A stretch of 64,000 bases of DNA. It comes from PALSA-911 sp963743035. GTDB lineage: Bacteria > Pseudomonadota > Alphaproteobacteria > Acetobacterales > Acetobacteraceae. The notes below the pieces were generated by a model that had not been told where the DNA came from, searched no databases, and saw only the letters and a list, made by a program, of their open reading frames with translations. Positions 16,946 to 27,900 of the stretch are shown in pieces (the stretch's first letter is position 1; the number at the start of each line of letters is the position of its first letter). The DNA lies in NCBI GenBank assembly GCA_963743035.1, contig CAVUOB010000006.1, positions 62,001 through 126,000 on the forward strand, written 5' to 3'. The translations under genes were made by a program, and so were the position numbers.

Positions 16946-18145
16946 CTATCTCCCGCCGTCGGCCGGATTGGCGCCCGAATTGGTTATCGCCAGCCCGGCC
17001 ACGGTGCGCGTCAGCAGCCGCAGGTCGCCGCGCAGATCGGCGGTCGCCTGGGCGCGGCCCTGCTCGGTCTCGGCCAGCAGGCGCTGCAGCACAAGCTCGA
17101 TATTGCGCAGATGCGCCCGCATGATCTCATCCGCGCCGGCATGCGGATCGGGGGCGGCCCGGGCCTCGGCGAAGCGGTTCAGCGCCGGGCCGAGAGCGGC
17201 CTGGCCTTCGGCAACGCGCAGCATCAGCTGCTGGTTGGCGCGCAGCGTGTCGCTCAGCGCGCCCATGCGCTCGGCGAGCTGGGTCAGCGCCTGGCCCATC
17301 TGCGCCCCGCGCTCCTCGCCGCGCGTCAGCACGCGCTGCAGGTGTTCCATGTTCTCCGCGGTCTGCTCCAGCAGCGCCTGGACATAGACCGGCACCGAGC
17401 CCTCGCCCTCGGCCAGCACGCCGGAGGAAAGCCGCGTCAGGCCGGCCAGCCATTCCTCCAGCTCGTTATAGAAGCGGTTCTGCGCCTGCCCGGCGGTGAG
17501 GTCGAGAAAGCCCAGCACCAGCGCGCCGGCGAGGCCGTACATCGAGGCGGAGAATGCCGTGCCCATGCCGGCGATCGGCTTGACCAGGCCGGCCTTCAGC
17601 TGCTCGAACAGCACGTTCACGTCGCCGCCGCCGACCGTCATGGAGCCGATCACCTCCGACACCGAGCCGACGGTCTTCAGCAGCCCCCAGAACGTGCCGA
17701 GCAGGCCGAGGAAGATCAGCAGCCCGGTCATGTAGCGCGACAGCTCGCGGCTTTCGTCGAGCCGCGAGGAAATCCCGTCCATCAGGCTGCGCATCGCGCC
17801 GGCGGAGAGCGTGAACCGGCCGCGGCCGCCGGAGCGGTCCTCGGCGGCCTCGCTGCGCGCGGCCAGCATGCTGGCCATCGGCGCGAGCAATTTGGGGGCC
17901 GGCTGGACGGCGAGGCGCTGGCGGCCCTGCTGGAAGGTCTCGACCCAGGCGACCTCCCGCGTCAGCCGCGTCACCTGGCCGAGATTCCACAGCACGCCCA
18001 GCAACAGCACCAGCAGGATCAGGCTGTTCAGCAGCGGATTGTTGAGGAAGGCGGTGATCAGCACCGGCGACAGCAGGCCGGCCAGGGCGGCCACGGCAAC
18101 AAGGAAGGCGATCATGCGCAGCAGGTAGTTGCGCGGATGCGTCAT
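16946..18145 (-). CDS. MotA/TolQ/ExbB-like proton channel family protein
   Basis: A 399-residue membrane protein. Helices are at about 9-31, 36-55, 157-178 (GLLIFLGLLGTFWGLLKTVG, the MotA/TolQ/ExbB signature) and 205-232 (KPIAGMGTAFSASMYGLAGALVLGF). A long C-terminal helical region follows (about 250-380, LERLG/QALTQLAERMGAL heptads). It is the likely stator partner of the OmpA-like protein encoded next. The start overlaps the stop of the preceding OmpA-like gene by four bases. No flagellar or Zorya helicase genes are adjacent. Confidence 0.85.
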   Translation of the reverse strand: MTHPRNYLLRMIAFLVAVAALAGLLSPVLITAFLNNPLLNSLILLVLLLGVLWNLGQVTRLTREVAWVETFQQGRQRLAVQPAPKLLAPMASMLAARSEAAEDRSGGRGRFTLSAGAMRSLMDGISSRLDESRELSRYMTGLLIFLGLLGTFWGLLKTVGSVSEVIGSMTVGGGDVNVLFEQLKAGLVKPIAGMGTAFSASMYGLAGALVLGFLDLTAGQAQNRFYNELEEWLAGLTRLSSGVLAEGEGSVPVYVQALLEQTAENMEHLQRVLTRGEERGAQMGQALTQLAERMGALSDTLRANQQLMLRVAEGQAALGPALNRFAEARAAPDPHAGADEIMRAHLRNIELVLQRLLAETEQGRAQATADLRGDLRLLTRTVAGLAITNSGANPADGGR

Positions 18146-19062
18146 GGCGTTTTCCCGGCTCCCTGATTGACAACCCCCTGGGCGGTCGGCCCCTGGGTGG
18201 TCGGCTTGTCGGGCGTGGGCTTATCGGGCGCGGCGGGTTCAGCCGGCGCCTCGGCGGGGATCGTCGCTTCCGGCGGCGGCGGCAGCGCCAGGTCGGGCGG
18301 CGGGGCGTTGGCCCCGAGCACGCCGACATCCACCCGGTCCGGCGTGGCGCTGCCCGAGGTCGCGCCGAGCGCGCGGACATAGATCCTGGCCGAGGGCACG
18401 CCGGCGCTCATCAGCACGCTGCGCACCGCCAGCCCGCGCGCCAGCGACAGCCGCCGCGCGGTGGAGGGGTCTTCCGGCGTGCCGGACGCATAGGCGAGCA
18501 CGTTGTAGCTCACTGTCTCGCTTTTGGGCGCCTGGCTGACCAGCAGCTTGATGGCCTGCTCGCTGGTCGGGCTCAGCTCTCCCTGGCCGTCGCCGAAGGT
18601 GATGCGCATGCCGCCGGGAAAGGCCTGGCCGGCGCCCTTGGCATCCGCCGCCACCGGCTGGTTGGCGCCGCTGGCGGGCGACCGCTTGGCAAGCGGGACC
18701 GGGGGGAGGAGCGGTGCGAGCGCCGCGTCGGGCGGCGGCGCGCCGGGCATGGGCGGCAACGGCGCGTGAAAGCCGGGCGGCTGCCTGGCGGCGGCCGGCG
18801 CGGCGGTGGAGGCCGCGGCAGGGGCCGTGCCGGAGGGTTGCGTCGCCTCCGGCGCCGCCGGCTTGGTCGCGGTCCGGCTCGGGGGTTTCGGCTTGGGGCC
18901 CGGTTTGGCGGCCTGCTTGGCGGGCGTCGGCTGCCCAGGAGTTGGTTGGCCGGGGGCCGGTTTCTTCAACTGGTCCAGCGCATTCAGGTCGACGGTCACC
19001 TGCGCCCGGGCAGGAAGCGCCAGAAACGCCGCCAGGGCGGGCAGGAGCAGGAAGTGGCGCAT
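18142..19062 (-). CDS. OmpA-like periplasmic protein with Pro/Ala-rich linkers
   Basis: A 306-residue secreted protein. The signal peptide MRHFLLLPALAAFLALPARA is followed by a long Pro/Ala/Lys-rich region, then an OmpA-like fold (about 165-265: MRITFGDGQGELSPTSEQAI, LAYASGTPEDPSTARRLSLARG, GATSGSATPDRVDV), then a Pro-rich tail with KPTPDKPTTQGP repeats. Start at 19062; an in-frame ATG upstream (19161) would bury the signal peptide. It is the first gene of a three-gene operon with the MotA-like and MotB-like genes, so it is likely the outer periplasmic part of that machine. Confidence 0.75.
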   Translation of the reverse strand: MRHFLLLPALAAFLALPARAQVTVDLNALDQLKKPAPGQPTPGQPTPAKQAAKPGPKPKPPSRTATKPAAPEATQPSGTAPAAASTAAPAAARQPPGFHAPLPPMPGAPPPDAALAPLLPPVPLAKRSPASGANQPVAADAKGAGQAFPGGMRITFGDGQGELSPTSEQAIKLLVSQAPKSETVSYNVLAYASGTPEDPSTARRLSLARGLAVRSVLMSAGVPSARIYVRALGATSGSATPDRVDVGVLGANAPPPDLALPPPPEATIPAEAPAEPAAPDKPTPDKPTTQGPTAQGVVNQGAGKTP

Positions 19063-19407
19063 CCGCCGCACCCCCCCACAAAAGGGCCATGGCTTGCGCT
19101 TAACTATTTGAGGCAGCATTCTATTCTGGCAATTCAGGTTGACCGTTACCCACAACATCACGCGCAGACGGATTACCGAAGATCGAGCAGCGCCTACTAC
19201 ACACAGGCGGCTGGCGGGGCAACTTGAAGCGGTGCCCCGGGCGGTCAGGTCGTCTCCGCTTCCTCATGTGAGGGGATTCAAGCACCGATCCGCGCCGGAT
19301 GCCAGCGCGGGGTTTCCGGCCGCTTGTCGTCTCGCGGCGGGTGTGAAACGATCGGCCGAGGTGTTCATCATCGCCAGCCCAGGCATGGCCGGTCCGGGGA
19401 TCGCCGG
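19063..19407. other. Intergenic region before the glycosyltransferase cluster
   Basis: 345 bases between the OmpA-like gene (minus strand) and the first glycosyltransferase (plus strand). It must hold two divergent promoters. The 19100-19200 part is AT-richer than its surroundings. No clear hairpin, repeat or coding sequence was seen. Confidence 0.4.
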
Positions 19408-20652
19408 GTGAACCGCGCCGCCGCCGGGCGTCCGCGGCTGCTGTTTGTGGGCGCGCGCTTCCTGTTCCCGGCCGATGAGGGCGGCAAGATCCGCACCGCC
19501 AGCATCCTGCGCGCCATGAAGGGCGGTGCCTTCGAACTGATTCTGGCGTCGCCGGCGCCGCCGGATATCGGTGCCTTCCGGGCCGATATCGACGGCATCT
19601 GCGACCATTTCCTGCACTGGCCGGCGCCGCCATCTTCCACCTGGCGGCGGCTGCTGGCGCTTCCCGGTCGGGTTCCCGTCAGTGCCGCGATCGAGCGCTC
19701 CGCCGCCGGCGCCGCGGTGATCGCCGGCGCGCTGGCCGGGCGGCCGGATGTGGTGGTGGTTGATTTCCCGCATACGGACGTGCTGATGCCGCGCCGGATC
19801 GGGCCCGCCGGCGTGCTGTTCACCCATAACGTGGAGGCGGAGATCTTCGAGCGCCACGCCGGGCTGGCGACCGGCCTGTGGCGGCTGGTCTGGCGCGATC
19901 AGGTGCCGAAGATGCGGGCATTCGAAGCGGAGGTCGTGCGCCGCTACGATGCGGTGATCGCCGTTTCCGCCCGCGACGGCGAGGCGCTGCGCCGGCGCTA
20001 TTCGCTGCCGGTGGTGGAGGCGATCGATACCGGCGTCGATCTCGGGTATTTCCGGTTTTCCGCGCCGGAGCCCGATATTCCCCCGGCCGGCGGCACGGTC
20101 GTGTTCACCGGGGTGATGGATTCGCCCGCCAACAGCGACGGCATCGAGTATCTGATGAACTTCATCTGGCCGCTGGTGCTGCGCGCGCGGCCGGAGGCCC
20201 GGGCGCTGATCGTCGGGCGCAACCCGCCCCGCTCTTTGGCCGCCGCCGTGCGGGCACGTGGGCTGGCCTGGACCGTGACCGGCTCGGTTGCCGATATCCG
20301 GCCCTGGGTGGCGCAGGCCCATATTGCCGTCATTCCGCTTCGCGTCGGCAGCGGCACGCGGATCAAGGCATTCGAGGCGATGGCGATGGGACGGCCGGTG
20401 GTCTCGACCGCGGTCGGGATCGAGGGCCTCGATGTGGTCGCCGGCGAGCATTACCTGCTGGCCGACGATGCGGAGGCGTTCGCCGCCGCGATCCTGCGGC
20501 TGCTGGACGACCGGGCCCTGCGCGCGGCGATCGCAGGCGCGGCGCGGGCGCGGCTGGAGGAACGGTCGTCCTGGGTACGGGTGGCGCGCCAGTTCGAAGG
20601 GATCTGCCAGCGCGCTTTGGCCGCACGCCCCGGGGGGGGCGCCCCCCAATGA
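19408..20652 (+). CDS. Glycosyltransferase family 4 protein (PEP-CTERM-associated Stp1-like)
   Basis: A 414-residue GT-B fold enzyme. The N-terminal acceptor domain begins LLFVGARFLFPADEGGKIR, like sugar transferases linked to PEP-CTERM/EpsH systems. The donor domain has VVFTGVMDSPANSDGIEYL, IVGRNPP and the E-x7-E region IKAFEAMAMGRPVVSTAVG near the C-terminus. It transfers an activated sugar in the cytoplasm; donor unknown. The GTG at 19408 was chosen because GGGGA lies 7 bases upstream and the family start is reached. A related enzyme is encoded at 28743, and the two bracket the adenylation/oxidase genes. Confidence 0.85.
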   Translation: MNRAAAGRPRLLFVGARFLFPADEGGKIRTASILRAMKGGAFELILASPAPPDIGAFRADIDGICDHFLHWPAPPSSTWRRLLALPGRVPVSAAIERSAAGAAVIAGALAGRPDVVVVDFPHTDVLMPRRIGPAGVLFTHNVEAEIFERHAGLATGLWRLVWRDQVPKMRAFEAEVVRRYDAVIAVSARDGEALRRRYSLPVVEAIDTGVDLGYFRFSAPEPDIPPAGGTVVFTGVMDSPANSDGIEYLMNFIWPLVLRARPEARALIVGRNPPRSLAAAVRARGLAWTVTGSVADIRPWVAQAHIAVIPLRVGSGTRIKAFEAMAMGRPVVSTAVGIEGLDVVAGEHYLLADDAEAFAAAILRLLDDRALRAAIAGAARARLEERSSWVRVARQFEGICQRALAARPGGGAPQ

Positions 20653-20676
20653 CGGCGCCCCCGTGACAGAGCCCCC

Positions 20677-21297
20677 GTGACAGATCCAGGGGACGTTCTC
20701 CGCTTCTGGTTCGCCGACAGCCTGGCGGCCGACGCTGAGCTGGGCCCGCATATGCGGCGGTGGTTCGGCCAGGATCCGGCATTCGATCAGGCGATCGCGG
20801 GGAGATTTGGCGCGGTTATTCGCCGTGCCGGAAGCGGCGAGCTCGACGGCTGGAAAGCCACCGCGCGCGGGCGGCTGGCGCTGATCATCCTGCTGGACCA
20901 GCTGACGCGAAACGCCTTTCGCGGATCGGCGGCGGCGTTTGCGTTCGATCCGGAGGCTCTTCGGCTCTGCGCCGAGGGGTTGGCGAGCGGCGCCGATCGC
21001 GAGCTGGCGCCGGTCGAGCGGCAGTTCTTCTACCTGCCTTTGCTGCACTCGGAGCAACTCGCCGACCAGCGTCGGAGCATCGCCTGCTTCAAAACCCTGG
21101 CGGCGGAGGCGCGGGGCCCCCAGGGCCGGCATTTCACCGCATGGATCCGCATCGCGCGGCGCAGCCGCTGGATCATCGCGGCATTCGGCAGGTTTCCCCA
21201 TCGCAATGCCGTTCTCGGGCGCAGATCCACCTTGCCGGAGGCCGGATTTCTCGCCGCCAAACGCCTGCGCGCGGCGACCGTTCGTCTGCTGGCGTGA
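20677..21297 (+). CDS. DUF924 family protein
   Basis: A 206-residue helical protein of the DUF924 family. Features are VLRFWFADS at the N-terminus, RLALIILLDQLTRNAFRGS near 68-86, FYLPLLHSEQLADQ near 118-131 and GRFPHRNAVLGR near the C-terminus. The family is widespread in proteobacteria with a TPR-like fold and no proven activity. It starts with GTG, 24 bases after the glycosyltransferase, in the same direction. The spacer contains a duplicated CCGTGACAG. Confidence 0.85.
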   Translation: MTDPGDVLRFWFADSLAADAELGPHMRRWFGQDPAFDQAIAGRFGAVIRRAGSGELDGWKATARGRLALIILLDQLTRNAFRGSAAAFAFDPEALRLCAEGLASGADRELAPVERQFFYLPLLHSEQLADQRRSIACFKTLAAEARGPQGRHFTAWIRIARRSRWIIAAFGRFPHRNAVLGRRSTLPEAGFLAAKRLRAATVRLLA

Positions 21298-21702
21298 CGG
21301 GAGGCGCGGCCTGAGGCTGGAATTCTTTCCGCGGAAACGGCCCAAAAAAGACATGGCGAAAGCCAGGCATATCCGGCCATGCCGGATAAGCATCGGAAAC
21401 CACGCGGCAATAAGGCGGCGATGCCGGCGCGACATCTTCGACCGTCCGGGTGTTGCAGCCGGAATCCGCGCGAGCGGTGCGCCCACCGGGCACGCGATGC
21501 GGGTGCCGATGCTGCTTGAAGCCAAGGAATTGGATGATCTCACGCGTAACGTGAGGAGACATTCCGAAAAGTGATCCCGGAACGGCAATTCCGGCTGGAC
21601 GTCCTGTTCCCCTATATCGTAATCAGAAAGGTATAATTACCGAGTGCGGTCCAAATCCCCGGAAAGCGGGGATCGGGACCTGTTTCTGTCGGCATAATTC
21701 GC
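21298..21702 (+). promoter_or_regulatory. Leader region before the adenylation gene
   Basis: 405 bases without a credible gene. Around 21610-21645 the DNA is clearly AT-richer than average and holds a consensus-like -10 box TATAAT (21632-21637). No good -35 was found at normal spacing, and the start GTG is 66 bases further on. This could be the promoter of the adenylation-oxidase genes. Confidence 0.4.
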
Positions 21703-24700
21703 GTGGTGGAGGTTGCGCTGCTCGAAGAACAACACGACAGCGCCAGGGAACATCCGGAACCGCCGGCGGCAGCGCCTGCCGGTTCCAGCGAGGCGGACCG
21801 GCGGCTTTGCCTGCACGAAATCATCCAGGCCTGGGCAGCGCGCACGCCGGAGCAGGTCGCGGTTTATGGCGAAGGCCGGACGCTGACGTATCGGGAGTTG
21901 AACGAGCACGCCAACCGGCTCGCGCTGCGGCTGATGGCCGCCGGCGTGGGCGTCGGATCGCTGGTCGGGGTCTCCATGAAGCGGTCGCCGGAGATGATCG
22001 TCGGCCTGCTGGCGATCCTGAAGGCCGGGGCGGCCTATGTGCCGCTGGATCCGCGCCTGCCGCGGCAGCGCCTGCTGTTCTTGGTGTCGGACGCCGGGCT
22101 GCGCGTGGTGCTGACATCCGGCGGATTGCTGGATGCCGGGGAGGCGCAGGCCATCGACCTCAGGGACATCGGCAGCAGCGCCGGGGATGAGCGGGATTGT
22201 TACAACCCGCAATCAGGCGTCGGCGGCAACGACCTTGTCTATGTGATCTACACCTCCGGCTCCACCGGGGAGCCGAAGGGCGTGATGGTGCCGCATCGCG
22301 GGGTCGTCAACTGGCTCGTCTGGATGCGCAACACCTTCGAGGTGACGCCGGCGGACGTGGTGTTGAAGAAGGCGCCGCTTACCTTCGACGTGTCCGCCTG
22401 GGAGCTGTTCCTGCCGCTGATCAGCGGCGCGCGCCTGGTGCTCGCCGACAGCGACCGGCAATACGATCCCGCCTATCTGGCCGGGCTGATGGCGTCGACG
22501 CGCGTCACCGTCGCGCAGTTCGTGCCGTCTCTGCTGCGGCTGTTCCTGGAGTTGAAGGACCTGCCGGACCTGAGCGCGCTGCGCCATGTCATGTGCGGCG
22601 GGGAGGCGTTGAGCCCGAAGCTGCAATCGCTGTTCTTCGAGCGCCTGGGCGCGGAGATGTGCAATTCCTACGGCCCGACCGAGGCGTCGATCGGCGTCAC
22701 CCGCTGGCCCTGCCGGCGCGGCGATATCCGCGACACGGTGCCGATCGGCTATGCCATCGACAACACCGAGCTGTACATCCTCGACCCCGACTTCCATCCG
22801 GTCGCCCCCGGCGTGGCCGGGGAGCTGTTCATCAGCGGCATCTGCCTCGGCCGCGGTTATCTGAACCGCCCCGACCTGACCGCCGAACGCTTCCTGCCCG
22901 ATCCGTTCAACCCGGCCGGCGAGGCGAGGATGTACCGCACCGGCGATCTGTGCCGCTTCCTCGATGACGGCAGCATCGACTTCCTCGGCCGCATGGACGA
23001 CCAGGTGAAGGTGCGCGGCGTCCGCATCGAACTGGCGGAGGTGGAGAAATTCATCGCCGAGCATGAGGCGGTGGAAGTCGCCGCCGCCGCGGTGGACGAC
23101 AACGACGGCGATGCCGTGCTGATCGCCTATGTCGTGCCCGCGCCGGGCAAGGCCCTGACGGACCGCGAATTGCGCGGCTTCCTGCGCCAGAAGCTGCCGA
23201 TGTCCATGATCCCCTCCGAGTTCTATTTCGTGCAGGCGCTGCCGCTATCGGCCAACGGCAAGCTCGACCGCAAGGCCCTGCGGCGATTGAAGTCCCGCGG
23301 CGCCGGCCATCCAGCCGCCTTCCGGCGATATCGAGCAGGCATTGGGCGACATCTGGCGCCAGTTGCTGAACCGGACCGATTTCGGCACCCGGGACGATTT
23401 CTTCGATTGCGGTGGCGATTCGTTGCTGACGGTACGACTGGTATCCGCGATCGAGGCGCGGTTCCGCACGAAGGTCTCGCTCGACCAGGTGCTGGACTCG
23501 CTGACGATCGAGGCGCTGGCCCGGTTGCTGCGCGAGGGCGCGGCGGCGCCGGGCGCGGCCGAACCGGTGTTCGGCAGGGCGCCCCTCGCCCGGTTCCCCG
23601 GGACGCACGCGCCCGGCCTGCGCGGTGAAGGTGTCGTCCTGCGCCTGGCGGATATCGACGACATCGAAGGGATCTGGCGCGTCTGCGCGCGGACCTTCCC
23701 GGCCTATGCCGATGCCAGCTTCGAGGCGTTTCGCGAGCTCTGCTATCACCGCTGGCTGAACAACCCCGGGCGCACCAGGGACGATCCGTTCGGCTGGGTG
23801 CTGGAGACCGATAGCGGCGGCATCGTCGGGTTTCACGGCCTGGTGCCGACGCGCGTATGGGTGGGCGATCGCAGCGTCGCCGCCATCTCGCCGACCACCT
23901 GGGTGGCGGACCCGGGTTACGGCCGGCCCGGGCTTGCGCTGCTGACGACGTATCTGAACTGGGGCACGGACCGCTTCCTGCTCAATACCACGGCAAATGC
24001 GATCACCAGCGCCATGCACGAGAACAGCAACGCGGGCATGCGCAGGATTCCGATCGAGGATTTCGACCAGCGGCTGCTCTGGGTGCTGGACTTCGGGGCG
24101 TCTGCTGCGATGGAAGACGGGGCAGGGGAAGACGGGGCAGCGCAATTCCGCCAACCTGGCCTGGCGCGCCGCGTCGTCCCGGCTCGGCCAGGCGGTCATC
24201 GGCGGCGCGGCGCCGTTCGCGGTCGGCGCGATCGGCGGAGGGCGCGCCGCGCTGGACGCGAGCCTCGGGCGCAGCCGCATCCGGTTCGCCTGCCGGCCGC
24301 TGCAGATCGACGTCGTGGAACGCTTCGGCGCGGAGTTCGACGAACTCTGGGAGCGGTTGAAACCGCAGCATGACGTGGTGACGGAACGCACGGCGGCGGT
24401 GCTGAACTGGCGCCATATCGATCCGCCGAGCCTGCTGGGCCGATCCTATGCGCTGTCCTGCCGGGAAGGGGGCCAATTGCTCGGCTACGTCGCGCTGCGC
24501 GAGCCCGCGACCACCGCGCCTGGCCATTTCATCCTCACCGATCTGTTCTACGACGTGACGCGCTCCGAAATCATGCACAACCTGATGAACGCCGCGTTCG
24601 ATTTCGTGGCCGGCCGGTCGGCCTCGGTGCTGGAGGTGTTCGGCCTGCATCCGTCGATCAACGAGGCATTGCGCACGCAGAATCCCTATGTGCTGCGCCG

Positions 24701-24884
24701 CCTGCAGCTCGAGCGGCTCGGGCGCGGCGTGTCGCTGCGCAATATCCTTACGACGCTGGCCAGGCGCAGCGGCGACGTGTCGAGCGCCACGTACTGGTAC
24801 CGGGCGCCCAGTCCCGAACTGCAACAGATCTGCGCCGCCGGGGCCTGGTGGCCGTCCGGGATTGATGGGGATTTGAACCTGTGA
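21703..24884 (+). pseudogene. NRPS-like adenylation-carrier protein fused to a GNAT-like domain, two +1 frameshifts as read
   Basis: The first 530 residues are an amino-acid adenylation domain: YTSGSTGEPKG at 183-193, FDVSAWELFLPL near 228, NSYGPTE at 321-327, the YRTGDL core, GRMDDQVKVRG and final NGKLDRK. The pocket residues read about DVWQMGSIGK, starting like serine codes but otherwise unassigned. A +1 near 23307 precedes a carrier domain with the phosphopantetheine serine in FFDCGGDSLL (codon at 23420). The last 390 residues resemble GNAT acyltransferases (VADPGYGRPGLA), interrupted by a +1 near 24095 (cttcggggcgtctg). With both removed the frame is open for about 1059 residues. There is no condensation domain, so it would load one amino acid and probably acylate it. 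Confidence 0.75.
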
Positions 24885-24919
24885 CGACGCCGGCAGCGAC
24901 ATGCCAGGAGGACGAGGCC

Positions 24920-27900
24920 ATGACCCGCGAACCGCTTCCCGCGGTCGCCTGGAAGATCCATCCGGGGATTGGGTTTGCCCGTGTCGGCAACGCTCCATCC
25001 GATTATGTGCTCGGCCCGGAAGCGCTCGAACCGCGCGATCCCTCCGCTTTCGGCCGCAAGGACAGCGGCGATCCGGCCGCGCTGCTTCTGCCCGCGATCC
25101 GGCGCCAGGCCGCCCGCTTCCGCGTCTATGCCTATGACGCCGAGGGCCATTGCCTGGGGGAGGTCACGGCCGCGTCGGTCAAGGCGATCGAGTGGAGCGT
25201 CGGCCTGGCGAACCGGAAGGCTTCTGGGCGGCGGATCGGCAGGGGCATCGGCGACGATGCCGGTCGGCAGCGGATCAGGCTTCGCAACAAGGACATTCCC
25301 GATCCGGAACGGTGGCGGCTGGAGATCACGCCCCGGCCCAGGCAGGTCGCCGGGATCAACCAGCGGGCGGTGTTCGACGATGGCAGGTTCATGGAGATTC
25401 CGGTCTGCCTGGGGGAGATACGGACGGATGGCGAAGGCCGGCTGCTCGTGCTCGGCGGCAGCGGCAGAGCCGGAACCTGGGACGCCGCCAGGCGGATCAG
25501 AAGTTTCACCGATAACGATGGCTGGTACGACGACGTTGCCGACGGGCCGGTCCGCGCGACGCTGACCTTGCCGGACGGGCGGGTCGTTGCCGCGTCGCCG
25601 GCATGGGTTGTCGTGACGCCGCCGGATTTCGCGCCGGGGATCCAGGGGCCGGCGACGCAGTTCGATGTCTGGACGGATTACGCCATTCGCAGGGGATGGC
25701 GCGCCAGGCCCGCACGGCCGTCGTTTCGCGAGGACATCCTGCCCATCCTGCGGCGGATCGCGGCGATGCAATGGATGGATGCGAGGGCGCTGCAGAGCTT
25801 CGGCGGCCTGGAGATCGAGGCCAGGTTGGCAGGCCTGGCGCTGAATTCCGCGGCGAGCCAGGACGCGCGCGGCGGGGTATTCGCGGAGATTGCGGCGCAT
25901 TGCCGGCTCCTTGGCCTGGACCGGGATGACGACGCGCCGGCGATGCCGGGCGATCGTTGGCTGAAGCTGACCCGCACCCAGTTCGAGCTGCTGCGGCTCT
26001 GGGCGGACGGTGCGTTCGATGCCGATTGGCCGCGGCCGGCGATCGCGGCCGGGGCGGCGCCGTCGCCGGAGCGTCTGGACCGTGCCGCGCTGGAGGCGTG
26101 TGCCGGGGGCGTGTTGCTGGCGGATGGCGTGCCGGTCGGCGAGCGGGATTTCCTGCTGCCCGGCGACGGCCTCCGGTTCGACCCGGACAAGGTGTCCGCC
26201 GGGAGCATCACCCAGGGAATGGCCTGTCCCTGGCAGGCCGATTTCATCGCGGCCAGCGCGCCCTGGTCGCCTTCTGCCTGTCCGGGCGAGGTCATGACGG
26301 CCGCGACGCATGCGGCCCTGTGCGGCATCGACGAGGAGATCGCCGCGCTGGCGGCGGATGGCAGCGCGGAGGAGCAGCGCGATGCGCTGCAGATGCGCCG
26401 GGCGGCGTTGTGGAAGACCCGCCATCCCTGGTGGCGCGGCCTGGCGGCGGGGTTCCCGGCCCGGGAAGAAGGCCTGGTGAAGGAATGGCAGCATCTGGGG
26501 TTCGTCGCACCGCGCCGGCCCGGGGCGGGCGGAACGGCCTGCTGGGTGGAGACGGAGCGCAGCCCGCATATCGCCACCATGGGGGAGTATTTCTACCGCC
26601 TCGTGAATTTCGAGGAGAACCTGGATTTCGCGCCGAAGGCGCTGGAACTGGCACAGCAGATGCTGGGCGATGCGAAGTTCAGCGCCGACGAGAAATACGC
26701 TCCGTTCGACTACACGCCGGAGGCGTTCGACGCGCATATGGACCGGATGTATGCGGAACTGGTCCAGAGCGACATGTACAAGCCGCTTTCCTGGGAGTCC
26801 GGCGAAATCAGCTGGAATGCCATCGTCGATTACGACGAGGATGACGAGCCGGTATGGAAGACGCGGCGGTTCCATGTCGGGCGGCTTTCCGACAAGGCGG
26901 TCAGGGAGCGGTTCCGGCAATTCGCGCCGCAGAACATGACCGATGGCGCCTGGCTGCAGAACGTCATTTCGGCGGCGCCGATGGACGGGATACAGTCCCG
27001 GCTGGCCAGCATCTGGATCGACGAGGCCGGCAGCGGTCGCGCCGACCAGAACCACAGCAATGTGTATGCCGCGCTGATGCACAGCCTGAACATCTATCTG
27101 CCGCCGGTGACGTCGCGGGAGTTCATAGAACAGGACTTCGTGCGGTCGGCGTTCGAGGGGCCGGTGTTCCAGTTCTGCGTCGGGCGGTTCCCGCGGCGGT
27201 TCCTGCCGGAACTTCTGGGCATGACGCTGTACATGGAATGGGAGGCGACGCCGACCTCCGTTCCCATCGCGAACATGATGGCAGGAAGGCGGATCGATCC
27301 GCAATATTACCGCATGCACGCCGCCGTGGATAACATCAGCGTGGGGCACGGGGCCCTGGCGAAGGAGGCGATCAAGCTCTATCTGCACGCCCGGCATCAG
27401 GAAGGCGGCGACGCGGCGGTTCAGGAACATTGGAAACGGATCTGGCGCGGCTATGTCGCCTGGGCGACGCTCGGCAACGGCGCCGACGAGATACTCGAGC
27501 GCATCCTGATCGTCGACAAGAAGCAGATCCATCTTGGATCTTCGCTGCTGCAGGCGTCCGACATCCTGCCGCCGCTGATCGCCGCCGTGAAGGCGGCGGA
27601 CGATCCGGTATCGCGCTACCTCGGCACGCAGCTCGATCCCTCGACCCGTCTGTCGCTGGCGGAATGGAGCATCGGGGAAGCGCCGCCGGAGCGGCTACTG
27701 GAAGGCTTGCGCCGGGACCTGAACCGCTGCCTTCGGGCCGGCATATACGACCAGGAGAGGTTCACGGGCGTGCCGCAATCGGGCGATACGGCGCGGCTGC
27801 TGAAGCTGCAGCCGACACATGGCGTGGACCTGATCGATCTCGGCCGCTGCCTGCTGGAGGATGCCTATCCCGCGGGGATCCGGCGCCGGACCGGGTTCCC

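Noticed and set aside
15728..18145. Zorya-type anti-phage system (ZorA/ZorB-like pair)
   Set aside because: The MotA/MotB-like topology fits, but no ZorC, helicase or nuclease gene follows; the third gene is a secreted OmpA-like protein.
24840..24885. tRNA-like T-arm on the minus strand (GGTTCAAATCCCC)
   Set aside because: It lies within the coding end of the GNAT domain, the T-stem does not pair and no acceptor or anticodon arms are found.
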